Assembly: GCA_903813345.2 (NCBI GenBank)
Contig: CAIIXF020000012.1
Span: 24,628,184 to 24,692,183, forward strand
Origin: Owenia fusiformis
Lineage: Eukaryota; Annelida; Polychaeta; Sabellida; Oweniidae
DNA length: 64,000 nt
Reading direction: 5' to 3'
This document shows positions 14,101-26,789 of the stretch, one piece after another. The notes beneath the pieces are model-generated. The model was not told where the DNA came from. It made no database searches and saw only the letters and a program-made list of their open reading frames with translations. Position 1 is the stretch's first letter, and the number at the start of each line of letters is the position of its first letter. Position numbers and translations under genes: made by a program.

Positions 14101-17100
14101 TGGTCGGAAAATTGACATTTCGTCAAGAGCGCAAATTGCATAAGCGATTTAAGACGAATTAGATATAAAATATATCACGAACGGGAACATCATTCATTAA
14201 ATCCATTCAAGAGCATACTCCAAAATATATACTTAAACGTCTCACAAAATTGCAAAGGACTGGCATGTACCAGTGTGACGTACGACTGGTCGGAAAATTG
14301 ACATTTCGTCAAGAGCGCAGATTGCATAAGCGATTTGAGACGAATTGGATATTATATATCCCCCTAACAGAGAAGTCAATCGATACATCCCTCCTTTGGC
14401 AAACGTAAAAATATATACATAAACGTCTCACAATGTATCAAACTAGTCGCTGCTACCAGTGCGATGTACAGCTGGTCCGAAAATTGACATTCAGTACATA
14501 GCCCAAAGTAAATCAGACTTGTATGACAAATTAGATACTCAATACCTCATGAATAGTATGACCAATCGACAAGTCCTCGGTAGGGCAAATGTCAAAATGT
14601 ATCCTGAAACATCTCACTAAATAACAAATATCATGCTGTCACCAGCGTTACGTACGACTGGTCCGGAAATTGACATTTCCTCCAGAGCACAAACTGCATC
14701 ATAGATTTAAGACGAATTAGATATAAAATATATCACGAACGGGAACATCATTCATTAAATCCATTCAAGAGCATACTCCAAAACATATACTTAAACGACT
14801 CACAAAATTGCAAAGGACTGGCATGTACCAGTGTGACGTACGACTGGTCGGAAAATTGACATTTCGTCAAAAGCACAAATTGCATAAGCGATTTAAGACG
14901 AATTAGATATAAAATATATCACGAACGGGAACATCATTCATTAAATCCATTCAAGAGCATACTCCAAAATATATACTTAAACGTCTCACAAAATTGCAAA
15001 GGACTGGCATTTACCAGTGTGACGTACGACTGGTCGGAAAATTGACATTTCGTCAAGAGCGCAAATTGCATAAGCGATTTGAGACGAATTGGATATTATA
15101 TATCTCCCTAACAGAGAAGTCAATCGATACATCCCTCCTTTGGCAAACGTGAAAATATATACATAAACGTCTCACAATATATCAAACTAGTCGCTGCTAC
15201 CAGTGCGATGTACAGCTGGTCCGAAAATTGACATTCCGTACATAGCCCAAGAAAGGAAATCAGACTTGTATGACAAATTAGATACTCAATATCTCTTGAA
15301 TAGTATTACCAATCGACAATTCCTGGGTAGGGCAAATGTCAAAATGTATCCTGAAACATCTCACTAAATAACAAATATCATGCTGTCACCAGCGTTACGT
15401 ACGACTGGTCCGGAAATTGACATTTCATCCAGAGCACAAACGGCATCATATATTTAAGACGAATTAGATATAAAATATATCACGAACGGGAACATCATTC
15501 ATTAAATCCATTCAAGAGCATACTCCAAAATATATACTTAAACGTCTCACAAAATTGCAAAGGACTGGCATGTACCAGTGTGACGTACGACTGGTCGGAA
15601 AATTGACATTTCGTCAAGAGTGCAGATTGCATAAGCGATTTGAGACGAATTGGATATTATATATCCCCCTAACAGAGAAGTCAATCGATACATCCCTCCT
15701 TTGGCAAACGTAAAAATATATACATAAACGTCTCACAATATATCAAACTAGTCGCTGCTACCAGTGCAATGTACAGCTGGTCCGAAAATTGACATTTCGT
15801 ACATAGCCCAAAGTAAATCAGACTTGTATGACAAATTAGATACTCAATATCTCATGAATAGTATGACCAATCGACAAGTCCTCGGTAGGGCAAATGTCAA
15901 AATGTATCCTGAAACATCTCACTAAATAACAAATATCATGCTGTCACCAGCGTTACGTAGGACTGGTCCGGAAATTGACATTTCCTCCAGAGCACAAACT
16001 GCATCATAGATTTAAGACGAATTAGATATTAAATATATCACGAACGGGAACATCATTCATTAAATCCATTCAAGAGCATACTCCAAAACATATACTTAAA
16101 CGACTCACAAAATTGCAATTGACTGGCATGTACAAGTGTGACGTACGACTGGTCGCAAAATTGACATTTCGTCAAGAGCACAAATTGCATAAGCGATTTT
16201 AGACGAATTAGATATAAAATATATCACGAACGGGAACATCATTCATTAAATCCATTCAAGAGCATACTCCAAAATATATACTTAAACGTCTCACAAAATT
16301 GCAAAGGACTGGCATGTACCAGTGTGACGTAGTACGACTGGTCGGAAAATTGACATTTCGTCAAGAGCGCAAATTGCATAAGCGATTTGAGACGAATTGG
16401 ATATTATATATCCCCCTAACAGAGAAGTAAATCGATACATCCCTCCTTTGGCAAACGTAAAAATATATACATAAACGTCTCACAATATATCAAACTAGTC
16501 ACTGCTACCAGTGCGATGTACAGCTGGTCCGAAAATTGACATTCCGTACATAGCCCAAAGTAAATCAGACTTGTATGACAAACTAGATACTCAATATCTC
16601 ATGAATAGTATTACCAATCGACAATTCCTGGGTAGGGCAAATGTCAAAATGTATCCTGAAACATCTCACTAAATCACAAATATCATGCTGTCACCAGCGT
16701 TACGTAGGACTGGTCCGGAAATTGACATTTCCTCCAGAGCACAAACTGCATCATATATTTAAGAAGAATTCGATATAAAATATATCACGAACGGGAACAT
16801 CATTCATTAAATCCATTCAAGAGCATACTCCAAAATATATTCTTAAACGTCTCACAAAATTGCAAAGGACTGGCATGTACCAGTGTGACGTACGACTGGT
16901 CGGAAAATTGACATTTCGTCAAGAGCGCAAATTGCATAAGCGATTTAAGACGAATTAGATATAAAATATATCACGAACGGGAACATCATTCATTAAATCC
17001 ATTCAAGAGCATACTCCAAAATATATACTTAAACGTCTCACAAAATTGCAAAGGACTGGCATGTACCAGTGTGACGTAGTACGACTGGTCGGAAAATTGA

Positions 17101-20100
17101 CATTTCGTCAAGAGCGCAAATTGCATAAGCGATTTGAGACGAATTGGATATTATATATCCCCCTAACAGAGAAGTAAATCGATACATCCCTCCTTTAGCA
17201 AACGTAAAAATATATACATAAACGTCTCACAATATATCAAACTAGTCACTGCTACCAGTGCGATGTACAGCTGGTCCGAAATCTGACATTCCGTACATAG
17301 CCCAAAGTAAATCAGACTTGTATGACAAATTAGATACTCAATATCTCATGAATAGTATGACCAATCGACAAGTTCTCGGTAGGGCAAATGTCAAAATGTA
17401 TCCTGAAACATCTCACTAAATAACAAATATCATGCTGTCACCAACGTTACGTACGACTGGTCCGGAAATTGACATTTCCTCCAGACCACAAACTGCATCA
17501 TAGATGTAAGACGAATTAGATATAAAATATATCACGAACGGGAACATCATTCATTAAATCCATTCAAGAGCATACTCCAAAATATATACTTAAACGTCTC
17601 ACAAAATTGCAAAGGACTGGCATACACCAGTGTGACGTACGACTGGTCGGAAAATTGACATTTCGTCAAGAGCGCAAATTGCATAAGCGATTTAAGACAA
17701 ATTAGATATAAAATATATTACGAACGGGAACATCATTCATTAAATCCATTCAAGAGCATACTCCAAAATATATACTTAAACGTCTCACAAAATTGCAAAG
17801 GACTGGCATGTACCAGTCTGACGTACGACTGGTCGGAAAATTGACATTTCGTCAAGAGTGCAAATTGCATAAGCGATTTGAGACGAATTGGATATTATAT
17901 ATCCCCCTAACAGAGAAGTCAATCGATACATCCCTCCTTTGGCAAACGTAAAAATATATACATAAACGTCTGACAATATATCAAACTAGTCGCTGCTACC
18001 AGTGCGATGTACAGCTGGTCCGAAAATTGACATTCCGTACATAGCCCAAAGTAAATCAGACTTGTATGACAAATTAGATACTCAATATCTCATGAATAGT
18101 ATGACCAATCGACATGTCCTCAGTAGGGCAAATGTCAAAATGTATCCTGAAACATCTCATAAATAACAAATATCATGCTGTCACCAGCGTTACGTACGAC
18201 TGGTCCGGAAATTGACATTTCCTCCAGAGCACAAACTGTATCATATATTTAAGACGAATTAGATATAAAATATATCACGAACGGCAACATCATTCATTAA
18301 ATCCATTCAAGAGCATACTCCAAAATATATACTTAAACGTCTCACAAAATTGCAAAAGACTGGCATGTACCAGTGTGACGTACGACTGGTCGGAAAATTG
18401 ACATTTCGTCAAGAGCGCAAATTGCATAAGCGATTTAAGACGAATTAGATATAAAATATATCACGACAGGGAACATCATTCATTAAATCCATTCAAGAGC
18501 ATACTCCAAAATATATACTTAAACGTCTCACACTATTGCAAAGGACTTGCATGTACCAGTGTGACGTACGACTGGTCGGAAAATTGACAGTTCGTCAAGA
18601 GCGCAAATTGCATAAGCGATTTAAGACGAATTAGATATAAAATATATCACGAACGGGAACATCATTCATTAAATCCATTCAAAAGCATACTCCAAAATAT
18701 ATACTTAAACGTCTCACAAAATTGCAAAGGACTGGCATGTACCAGTGTGACGTACGACTGGTTGGAAAATTGACATTTCGTCAAGAGCGCAAATTGCATA
18801 AGCGATTTGAGACGAATTTGATATTATATATCCCCCTAACAGAGCATTCAATCGATACATCCCTCTTTTGGCAAACGTAAAAATATATACATAAACGTCT
18901 CACAATATATCAAACTAGTCGCTGCTACCAGTGCGATGTACAGCTGGTCCGAAAATTGACATTCCGTACATAGCCCAAAGTAAATCAGACTTGTATGACA
19001 AATTAGATACTCAATATCTCATGAATAGTATGACCAATCGACATGTCCTCAGTAGGGCAAATGTCAAAATGTATCCTGAAACATCTCATAAATAACAAAT
19101 ATCATGCTGTCACCAGCGTTACGTACGACTGGTCCGGAAATTGACATTTCCTCCAGAGCACAAACTGCATCATAGATTTAAGACGAATTAGATATAAAAT
19201 ATATCACGAACGGGAACATCATTCATTAAATCCATTCAAGAGCATACTCCAAAATATATACTTAAACGTCTCACAAAATTGCAAAGGACTGGCATGTACC
19301 AGTGTGACGTACAGCTGGTCGGAAAATTGACATTTCATCAAGAGCGCAAATTGCATAAGCGATTTAACACGAATTAGATATAAAATATATCACGAACGGG
19401 AACATCATTCATTAAATCCATTCAAGAGCACACTCCAAAATATATACTTAAACGTCTCACAAAATTGCAAAGGACTGGCATGTACCAGTGTGACGTACGA
19501 CTGGTCGGAAAATTGACATTTCGTCAAGAGCGCAAATTGCAAATTGTATAATAGAGGAGTCAAGAGTCCTGAGCGTTTAAGGATACATTTTTACATTTGC
19601 CCTAACAAGGACTTGCATGGTCATTGGTTTTTGGTCATTCTATCCATAAGATTTGTCGCAAAGCTCTAGACGAAATGTAAATTTTCGGACCGGTCTTACG
19701 TCACGCTTGTTTTAGCAGGATATTTGCTAATTAGTGATATATTTAAGGACACATTTTTACATTTGCCAAGCCTAGGACTTATTGATTGGCCATTCTATTC
19801 ATGAGATATAGAGAATCTAATTTGTAGGATTTGTCGCAATTTTCGGACCGGTCTTACGTCACTCTGGTAGGAGCATGATGTTTGCTTATTTGAGAAACGT
19901 GTAAGGATATAAATTTTGCATTTGCTCTTCCAAGGACTTGTTGTATGATCATTCTATTCGTGAGATTATGAGTATCTAGTTTATCATAAAGCAATGATTT
20001 ACATTTCGCTCTAGACAAAATGTCATTGTTCTGTCCAGTCGTACGTCACACTGGTACCAGATAGTCCTTTGCTGATTTGTGAGAAGTTTCAGTACATGTT

Positions 20101-23100
20101 TCTACGTTTTCTCTACAAAGGATTTAATGACTGGTGTTTCTGGTCATGAAATATTTTATATCTAATTTGTCTTAATTCGCTGATACAGTTTGCGATCCAG
20201 ACGAAATGTCAATTTTCGGACCAGTCGTACGTAACGTTGGTGGCAGCATGCTATTTGCTAATTAATGAGATTTTGGAGGACACATTTTTACATTTTCCCT
20301 ACCAAGAACTTGTTGATTACTCATTCTGTTTGAGAGATATGGAATATCAAATTTGTCATGAAGCTCTTTTTTATATTGCGCTCTAGACGAAATGTCAATT
20401 TTCGGACCAGTCTTACGTTACGCTGGTAGGAGCATGATGTTTTCTTATTTGAACAACGTGTTAGGATATAATTTTTGCATTTGCTCTTCCAAGGACTTGT
20501 TGAATGGCCATTCTATTCGTGAGATTATGAGTATCTAATTTGTCATAAAGCTCTGATTTTCATTTTGCTCTAGACGAATATATGTTTCTACGTTTTCTCA
20601 CCGAAGGATTTAATGACGGGTGTTTCTGGTCGTGAAATATTTTATATGTAATTAGTCTTAAATCGCTGATACAGTTTGCACTCTAGACAAAATGTCAATT
20701 TTCTTACCAGTCGTACGTAACGTTGGTGGCAGCATGCTATTTGCTAATTAGTGAGATTTTAGAGGATACATTTTCACATTTGCTCTTCAAGTGGGTTGAA
20801 AGACGTGAAAGTATATATTTGTTTTATTTGCTCTACCAAGGACTTGTTGAGTTGTCATTCTATTCGCGAGATATTGAGTATCTTATTTGTCACGAAGCTT
20901 TGATTTACATTACGCTCTCGACGAGATGTCAATTTTCGGACAGGCCTTACTTCACGCTGGTAGCAGCATGAGGGTTGTTAGTTTGAGAGACGTTAAAGTA
21001 TATATTTTTGAATTTGGTCTACCAAGGACTTGTTGAGTGGTGTTGAGTGGTCATTCTATTCGTGAAATATCTTATTTGACATAAAGCTTTGATTTACATT
21101 GCGCTGTAGACGAAATGTCAATTTTCTGACCAGTCGTACTTTACGCTGGTACTAGCTCGTCCTTTGCTGATTTGAGAGACGTTTCAGAATATGTTTCTAA
21201 CGAAAGATTGAATGACTTACGTTTCCGTTCGTGAAATATTTTATATCTAATTTGTCTTCAATCTCCGATGCATTTTTCGCTATACAAGAAATGTCAATTT
21301 TCTGACCAGTCGTACGTAACCCTTGTGGCAGCAGAGTATTTGCTAATTAGTGAGATATTTGAGGATACAATTTTGCATTTAAGGATATAATTTTTTTCAT
21401 TTGCTCCTTTAAGGATTTGTTGTATGATCATTCTATTCGTGAGATTATGAGTATCTAATTTGTCATAAAGCTCTGATTTACATTTCGCTCTAGACGAAAT
21501 GTCAATTTTCTGAGCAGTCGTACGTCACGCTGGAACTAGCTAGTGCTTAGCTGATTTGTGAGACGTTTTAGTAGGCCTATATGTTTCTAAGTTTTCTCTA
21601 CGAAGGATTTTGATGACTGGTGTTTCTGGTCGTGAAATATTTTATATGTAATTAGTCTTAAATCGCTGATACAGTTTGCGATCTAGACGAAATGTCAATT
21701 TTCTTACCAGTCGTGCGTAACGTTGGTGGCAGCATGCTATTTGCTAATTAGTGAGATTTTAGAGGATACATTTTTACATTTGCTCTTCTTCTTCGGAGAC
21801 GTTAAAGTTTATATTTTTGCAATTGCTCTACCAAGTACTTGTTGAGTGGTCATTCTATTCGTGAGATATTGAGTATCTTATTTGCCATAAAGCTTTGATT
21901 TACATTGCACTCTAGACGAATTGTCAATTTTCTGACCAGTCGTACTTAACGCTGGTACTAGCTAGTCCTTTGATGACATTAGAGACGTTTCAGAATATGT
22001 TTCTACGTTTGCTCTACGAAATATTTAATGACTTACGTTTCCGTTCGTGAAATATTTATATCTAATTTGTCTTCAATCTCTAATGCAGTTTGTACTCTGG
22101 AAGAAATGTCAATTTTCGGACCAGTCATACGTAACGCTGATGGCACCAGGATATTTGCTAATAGTGAGATGTTAAAGGATACATTTTTGCACTCGCCCTA
22201 TCAAGAACTTGTTTATCAATCATTCTATTCATGAGATATAGAGTATCTTATTTGTAGGATTTGTCGCAAATTTCCAATTTACATTGCGCTCTAGACGTAA
22301 TGTCAATTTTCGGACCTGTCTTACGTCACGCCGGTAGGAGTATGGATATGTTTTTGCATTTGCTCTACCAGGGACTTGTCATATGGTCATTCCATTCGTG
22401 AGATATTGAGTGTCTAATTTGTCATAAAGCTCTGATTAACATTTCGCTCTAGACGTAATGTCAATTTTCTGATCAGGCCTACGTCACGCGGGTACTAGCT
22501 AGTCCTTTGCTGATTTGTGAGATGTTTCGGTATATGTTTGTACATTTTCTCTACGAAGGATTTAATGACTGGAGTTTCTGGTCGTGAAATATTTTATATG
22601 TAATTAGTCTTAAATCGCTGATACAGTTTGCGATCTAGACGAAATGTCAATTTTCGGACCAATCTTACGTCACGCTTGTGGCAGCATGTGGGGTGTTAGT
22701 TTGAGAGAAGTTAAAGTATATTTTTGCATTTGCTCTTCCAAGGACTTGTTGGGTGGTCATTTTATTCGTGAGATATTGAGTATCTTATTTGTCATAAAGC
22801 TTTGATTTACATTGCGCTGTGGACGAAATGTTAATTTTCTGACCAGTCATCCTTTACGCTGGTATTATCTCATCCTTTGCTGATTTGAGAGACGTTTTAG
22901 TATATGCTGCTACGTTTGCTCTGCGAAAGATTAATTGAGAGGTGTTCTCATTCGTGATATATTTTATATCTAATTTGTCTTTCAATCTCTGATGCAGTTT
23001 GAAATCTAGAAGAAATGTCAATTTTCGGACCAGTCGTACGTAAATCTGGTGGAAGCAGGATATTTGCTAATTAGGGAGATGTTTAAAGATGCATTTTCAC

Positions 23101-24240
23101 ATTTGCCCTACCAAGGAATTGTTTATTGGTCATTCTGTTCGTGAGGTATAGAGTATCTAATTTGTAGGATTTGTCGCAAAGCTCTGATTCACATTGCGCA
23201 CTAGACGAAATGTCAATTTACGGACCGGTCTTTCGTCACGCTGGTAGGAGCATGATGTTTGCTTATTTGATCAACGTGTAAGGATATATTTTTGCATTTG
23301 CTCTACCAGAGACTCGTTGTATGGTCATTCTATTCGTGAGATATTGAGTATCTAATTTGTCACAAAGCTCTGATTAACATTTTGCTCTAATCGTTATGTC
23401 AATTTTCTGATTAATCCTACGTCACGCTGATACTTGTTAGTCCTTTGCTGATTTGTGACAAGTTTCAGTATATGTTTCTACGTCTTCTCTAAAAGGGATT
23501 TAATGACTGGTGTTTCTGGCCGTGAATTACTTTATATATAATTTGTCTTTAACCTCTAATACAGTTTGCGCTCGAGGCAAAATATCAATTTTCGGACCAA
23601 CCGTACGTAGCGCTGGTGGCAGCATGTTATTTGCTAATTAGTGAGAACTTTAAGGATACATTTTTACACTTGCTCTACCAAAGACTTGTTGATTAGTCAT
23701 TCTGTTTGAGAGATATTGAGTTGAATTGATGTGGGTTGTAACTTGTTAGTTTGAGAGACATTAAAATATATATTGTTGCATTTGCTCTACCAAGGACTTG
23801 TTGAGTGGTCATTCTATTCGTGAGACATTGAGTATCTAATTTGTCATAAAGCTTTGATTTACATTTCGCTCTAGACAAAATGTCAATTTTCGGACCGGTC
23901 TTACGTCACGCTAGTAGCAGCATATTTGTTGTTAGTTTGCGAGACATTAAAATACATATTTTTGCATTTGTTCTACCATGAACTTGTTGAGTGGTCAATC
24001 TATTCGTGAGTTATTGAGTATCTTATTTGTCATAAAGCTTTGATTCACATTGCGCTCTGACGAAATGTCAATTATCTGACCAGCTATACTTTAGGCTGGT
24101 AATAGCTCGTCCTGTTGCTGATTTGAGAGACATTTCAGAATCTACTTTTGCTCTACGAAAGATTCAATGACTAATGTTTCCGTTCGTGAAATATTTAATA
24201 TCTAATTTGTCTTAAATCGCTGATCATGATGCACTTTGCA

Positions 24241-24613
24241 CGTCAGTCGTACGTCACACTGCTACTAGCTAGTCCTTTGTTATTTTGTGAGACATTTAAG
24301 TATTCATTTTGAAGTATGCTCATCAATGGATTTGAGGACTGATTTTCCCTTTCGTTACATATTTTATATCTAACTTGTCTTCAATCTCTGATGCTGTTTG
24401 CGCTCTAAAAGAAATGTCAATTTTCGGACCAGTCGTACGTCACACTGCTACTAGCTAGTCCTTTGTTATTTTGTGAGACGTTTAAGTATTCATTTTGAAG
24501 TATGCTCATCAATGGATTTGAGGACTGATTTTCCCTTTCGTTACATATTTTATATCTAACTTGTCTTCAATCTCTGATGCTGTTTGCGCTCTAGAAGAAA
24601 TGTCAATTTTCGG
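24241..24613 (-). repeat. Recent local duplication of about 186 bp in the old array
   Basis: Two nearly identical stretches, about 24241-24427 and 24428-24613, each running from the AGTCGTACGTCACACTGC block through CTTCAATCTCTGATGCTG. Against the diverged background this is a recent unequal exchange. Confidence 0.8.
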
Positions 24614-24761
24614 ACCAGCTGTACGTAACGCTGGTGAAAGCAGGAAATTCGGTAATTAGTGAGATGTTACAGGATACATTTTTACATTTGCCCTACCAAG
24701 GACTTGCTGATTGGACATTCTATTCGCGAGATATAGAGTATCTAATTTGTAGGATTGGTCG

Positions 24762-25127
24762 AAGAGGAGGGAACGCCCCAGAGTTTAAAGATGACATACA
24801 TAATTACCTCTCTTGCTTACCACCTTCGTTCGTTCGAATTTTCATCGGCTAGTTTTCAAATACTACACTTCGATGGGATGTTTTAATTGATATAGGCATA
24901 TTCCGTACAGCTTTCTTTATCTTGATGTGAAATGAGAAGCTATGATATTGGTTAACACGCCAGAAATGAACATAATATTATTCGAAGCGTATTTCGAAAA
25001 TTTTGAAGCCGCCATTGATGACGTCATTTGTTTGTCGACTTTTGACCAATCAGCGACGATGTCATCTCAATACAGATTTACATTATAAGCGTATGTCATC
25101 TTTGAACCCTGGTGTTTCTCCACCTCT
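24762..25127. mobile_element. 366-bp MITE with about 37-bp terminal inverted repeats
   Basis: Left end AGAGGAGGGAACGCCCCAG and right end (reverse complement) AGAGGTGGAGAAACACCAGG continue as matching AAAGATGACATAC on both sides. Flanks are the 10-bp direct repeat GGATTGGTCG at 24752-24761 and 25128-25137, both sharing a G where other monomers read GGATTTGTCG. A 9-10 bp duplication suggests a Mutator-type transposase as mobiliser, but none is encoded, so the superfamily is open. Confidence 0.82.
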
Positions 25128-25306
25128 GGATTGGTCGCAAAGCTCTGATTCACATTGCGCACTAGACGAAATGTCAATTTACGGACCGGTCTTTCGTCAC
25201 GCTGGTAGGAGCATGATGTTTGCTTATTTGAGCAACGTGTTAGGATATATTTTTGAATTTGCTCTACCAGGGACTTGTTGTATGGTCCGTCTATTCGTGA
25301 GATATT

Positions 25307-26021
25307 TGCTGGAATTACACCACAAAATCCGCTAAAACGTTTTAGTGGAAGGCGTCTTACAAAATCGCCATTCTGATTACACCAACATTTCTAAAGCGTC
25401 TTAGGAATTATGTTTTGGAATTACACCTGTTTTTTCTAAAACGCCTTTCGTGCACTTTTAACGATGTAGTTATGGGTAATATCCAGCATACATGTATATG
25501 TACATCTCCTGTAAATGTATTCTTTTTGCATCTAAGACAAAACTGATCTTCCATAATTTGATTTAAAATGCATGACATTGCATAATTTTTATTTATCTTT
25601 TATTGATTATGAGAAAACATAATAAAAAGGTAAAAGAAAAATATGTACATATTCTCTGAAGATAACACTTGATTTCGATGTGACCTGGCGACCATCATCC
25701 ATTTTTCAATTTAGATATAGAAGCCAGATAGCAGCGTGACCGGATGTCTCATCATGTATCAAATGTTTCAAATGTATCAAATATTTCGTTTAGGGCAAAT
25801 GTTAAAAACTAGTAAAAACCCGGGTAAGGCGTCTTACAAAAACCGATCGGTATTACACCGCACACTTAAAACGCCTAACGACTTATGCCGTTTACTAGTG
25901 ACAAGGGTTCTTGGAGTTTTAGAAAAGCGCTTTTGTAAAACCGCAATCGTGATTACACCTAATTTTTAAACCTGGTTAAAACCGAAGACGCTTTTGTAAA
26001 ACGCCATGTGTAATTCCAGCA
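25307..26021. mobile_element. 715-bp TIR element (TGCTGGAATTACAC ends)
   Basis: Ends are TGCTGGAATTACAC and its reverse complement GTAATTCCAGCA. Inside are recurring GCGTTTTACAAAAGCG-like words and ATTACACC. The flanking satellite word GAGATATTGAGTATC is split as GAGATATT / ATTGAGTATC, giving a 3-bp target duplication ATT. No transposase frame is seen. The 3-bp duplication is compatible with Harbinger- or CACTA-like elements but does not decide. Confidence 0.75.
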
Positions 26022-26040
26022 ATTGAGTATCTAATTTTTT

Positions 26041-26142
26041 TAGAAAAGCGCTTTTGTAAAACCGCAATCGTGATTACACCTAATTCTTAAACCTGGTTAA
26101 AACCGAAGAAGCTTTTGTAAAACACCATGTGTAATTCCAGCA
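26041..26142. mobile_element. Second copy of the element's right 102 bp
   Basis: Nearly identical to 25919-26021 (AGAAAAGCGCTTTTGTAAAA to GTAATTCCAGCA). It is separated from it by 19 bp of satellite (ATTGAGTATCTAATTTTTT). It carries no left end. The satellite stops at this point, so it marks the array edge. Confidence 0.8.
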
Positions 26143-26154
26143 ATTAACTCGATT

Positions 26155-26586
26155 TTAGGCGTTGTTCGTGTTGACAGAAATTTTATGGACAGTAGCTAGT
26201 TTGCCCTCAATTGTGTTCAGTTTTGTTTTCAATTCATTTTCGCATAAAGATAACTTTGATTTCAAAAGAAGAATCTCGTTGTTCGTATCTATGATTGTAT
26301 AGTTTATTTGTTTTAAGTCGTTTTTAGGGTTAAACTCTGAATTTCTCAAAAGTTGTTCATTTCGTTTCAACGCTTCATTTTCATTTTGAATTTGTGTCAT
26401 TTGAATATTCTGTTCATTCAGTGTTTGAGAGATGTTTGCACACGTCTCTTTAATAGATAATAGATGATTCATCATCAATCCAAAGACACTTGATGGGACT
26501 AATGTTGTTTTCTCTGTTGAATCAACGGGTTCTGTCTGTTTAGTAGAAATTGAGGGGTCTTTCCGTGGGTTTACCACGGAATAGCT
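26155..26586 (-). CDS. Unrecognised coiled-coil open frame, no ATG at the 5' end
   Basis: An open minus-strand frame of about 143 codons between a stop (TAA at 26587-26589) and its own stop at 26155. The 5' part reads NPRKDPSIS and is rich in S, T and P. The remainder is polar with regular leucine/isoleucine spacing (for example LNEQNIQMTQIQNENEALK and ILLLKSKLSLCENELKTKL) and should form a coiled coil. The first in-frame methionines come only about 35 codons in (MMNHLL), so this is more likely an exon or a fragment of a larger protein than a complete gene. It matches no family I know. Coiled coils of this kind also occur in ORF1 proteins of non-LTR retrotransposons; no reverse transcriptase is next to it. 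Confidence 0.4.
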   Translation of the reverse strand, partial: SYSVVNPRKDPSISTKQTEPVDSTEKTTLVPSSVFGLMMNHLLSIKETCANISQTLNEQNIQMTQIQNENEALKRNEQLLRNSEFNPKNDLKQINYTIIDTNNEILLLKSKLSLCENELKTKLNTIEGKLATVHKISVNTNNA

Positions 26587-26589
26587 TTA

Positions 26590-26789
26590 ATATCGCTGAT
26601 GTTTCCCGCTCCCTCGATGAAAAGAAATTAGTGATAAATATCAGTAGCGAATTTTTCATTAGCACTGGAAATGGCAAGACAAACATATCCCCTGTTAAGT
26701 CAATGGTGACGAAGAAAAATGTTGTTTGATATAACGATACAAATATCCATGAAGGGATTCATGTTGGGATTCAAATTGACATTCAAACA
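26590..26789. other. Short spacer without recognisable features
   Basis: Nothing recognisable between the coiled-coil frame and the minisatellite. Confidence 0.5.

Larger units (their letters stand above)
5961..19545 (+). repeat. Higher-order satellite array, main part (A-A-B-C, 744 bp)
   Basis: Continues the array after the hAT target duplication. Unit starts (TTAAG of the first A): 6149, 6707, 7451, 8196, 8757, 9500, 10243, 10986, 11730, 12474, 13218, 13963, 14707, 15454, 16012, 16759, 17506, 18249 and 19188. Trimer units (A-B-C) start at 6149, 8196 and 15454. A pentamer (A-A-A-B-C) starts at 18249. Units are very alike, indicating recent homogenisation. Shared private variants mark duplications: CAAGAAAGGAAATC at about 8551 and 15249, GACGTAGTACGACTGG at about 16325 and 17073, and CTCATAAATAAC at about 10150, 10892, 18156 and 19086. 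The array ends in the second A monomer of the last unit. Confidence 0.97.
19546..25306 (-). repeat. Older, diverged satellite array in opposite orientation
   Basis: The same satellite family read on the minus strand. Recurring words include GACGAAATGTCAATTTTC, CCAGTCGTACGT, ATTCGTGAGATATTGAGTAT and CTACCAAGGACTTGTTGA. These are reverse complements of the C- and A-type monomers. Spacing is still near 186 bp but monomers differ widely, with many small indels. No regular A-A-B-C order is kept. A recent local duplication lies at about 24241-24613. Two small transposons interrupt it (24762-25127 and from 25307). The inversion joint at about 19545-19560 follows a truncated A monomer. Confidence 0.92.

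Noticed and set aside
1-19545. CRISPR-like array, because of regular repeats with variable parts
   Set aside because: The units are contiguous 186-bp monomers with no short repeat/unique spacer alternation and no cas genes, in a eukaryotic context.
20723-22234. Open frames of 68-82 codons in the old satellite array
   Set aside because: Chance frames in decayed satellite; adjacent copies are full of stops.
1-25306. CENP-B box in the satellite
   Set aside because: No match to the TTCG...CGGG pattern was found; the conserved dyad is a different sequence.
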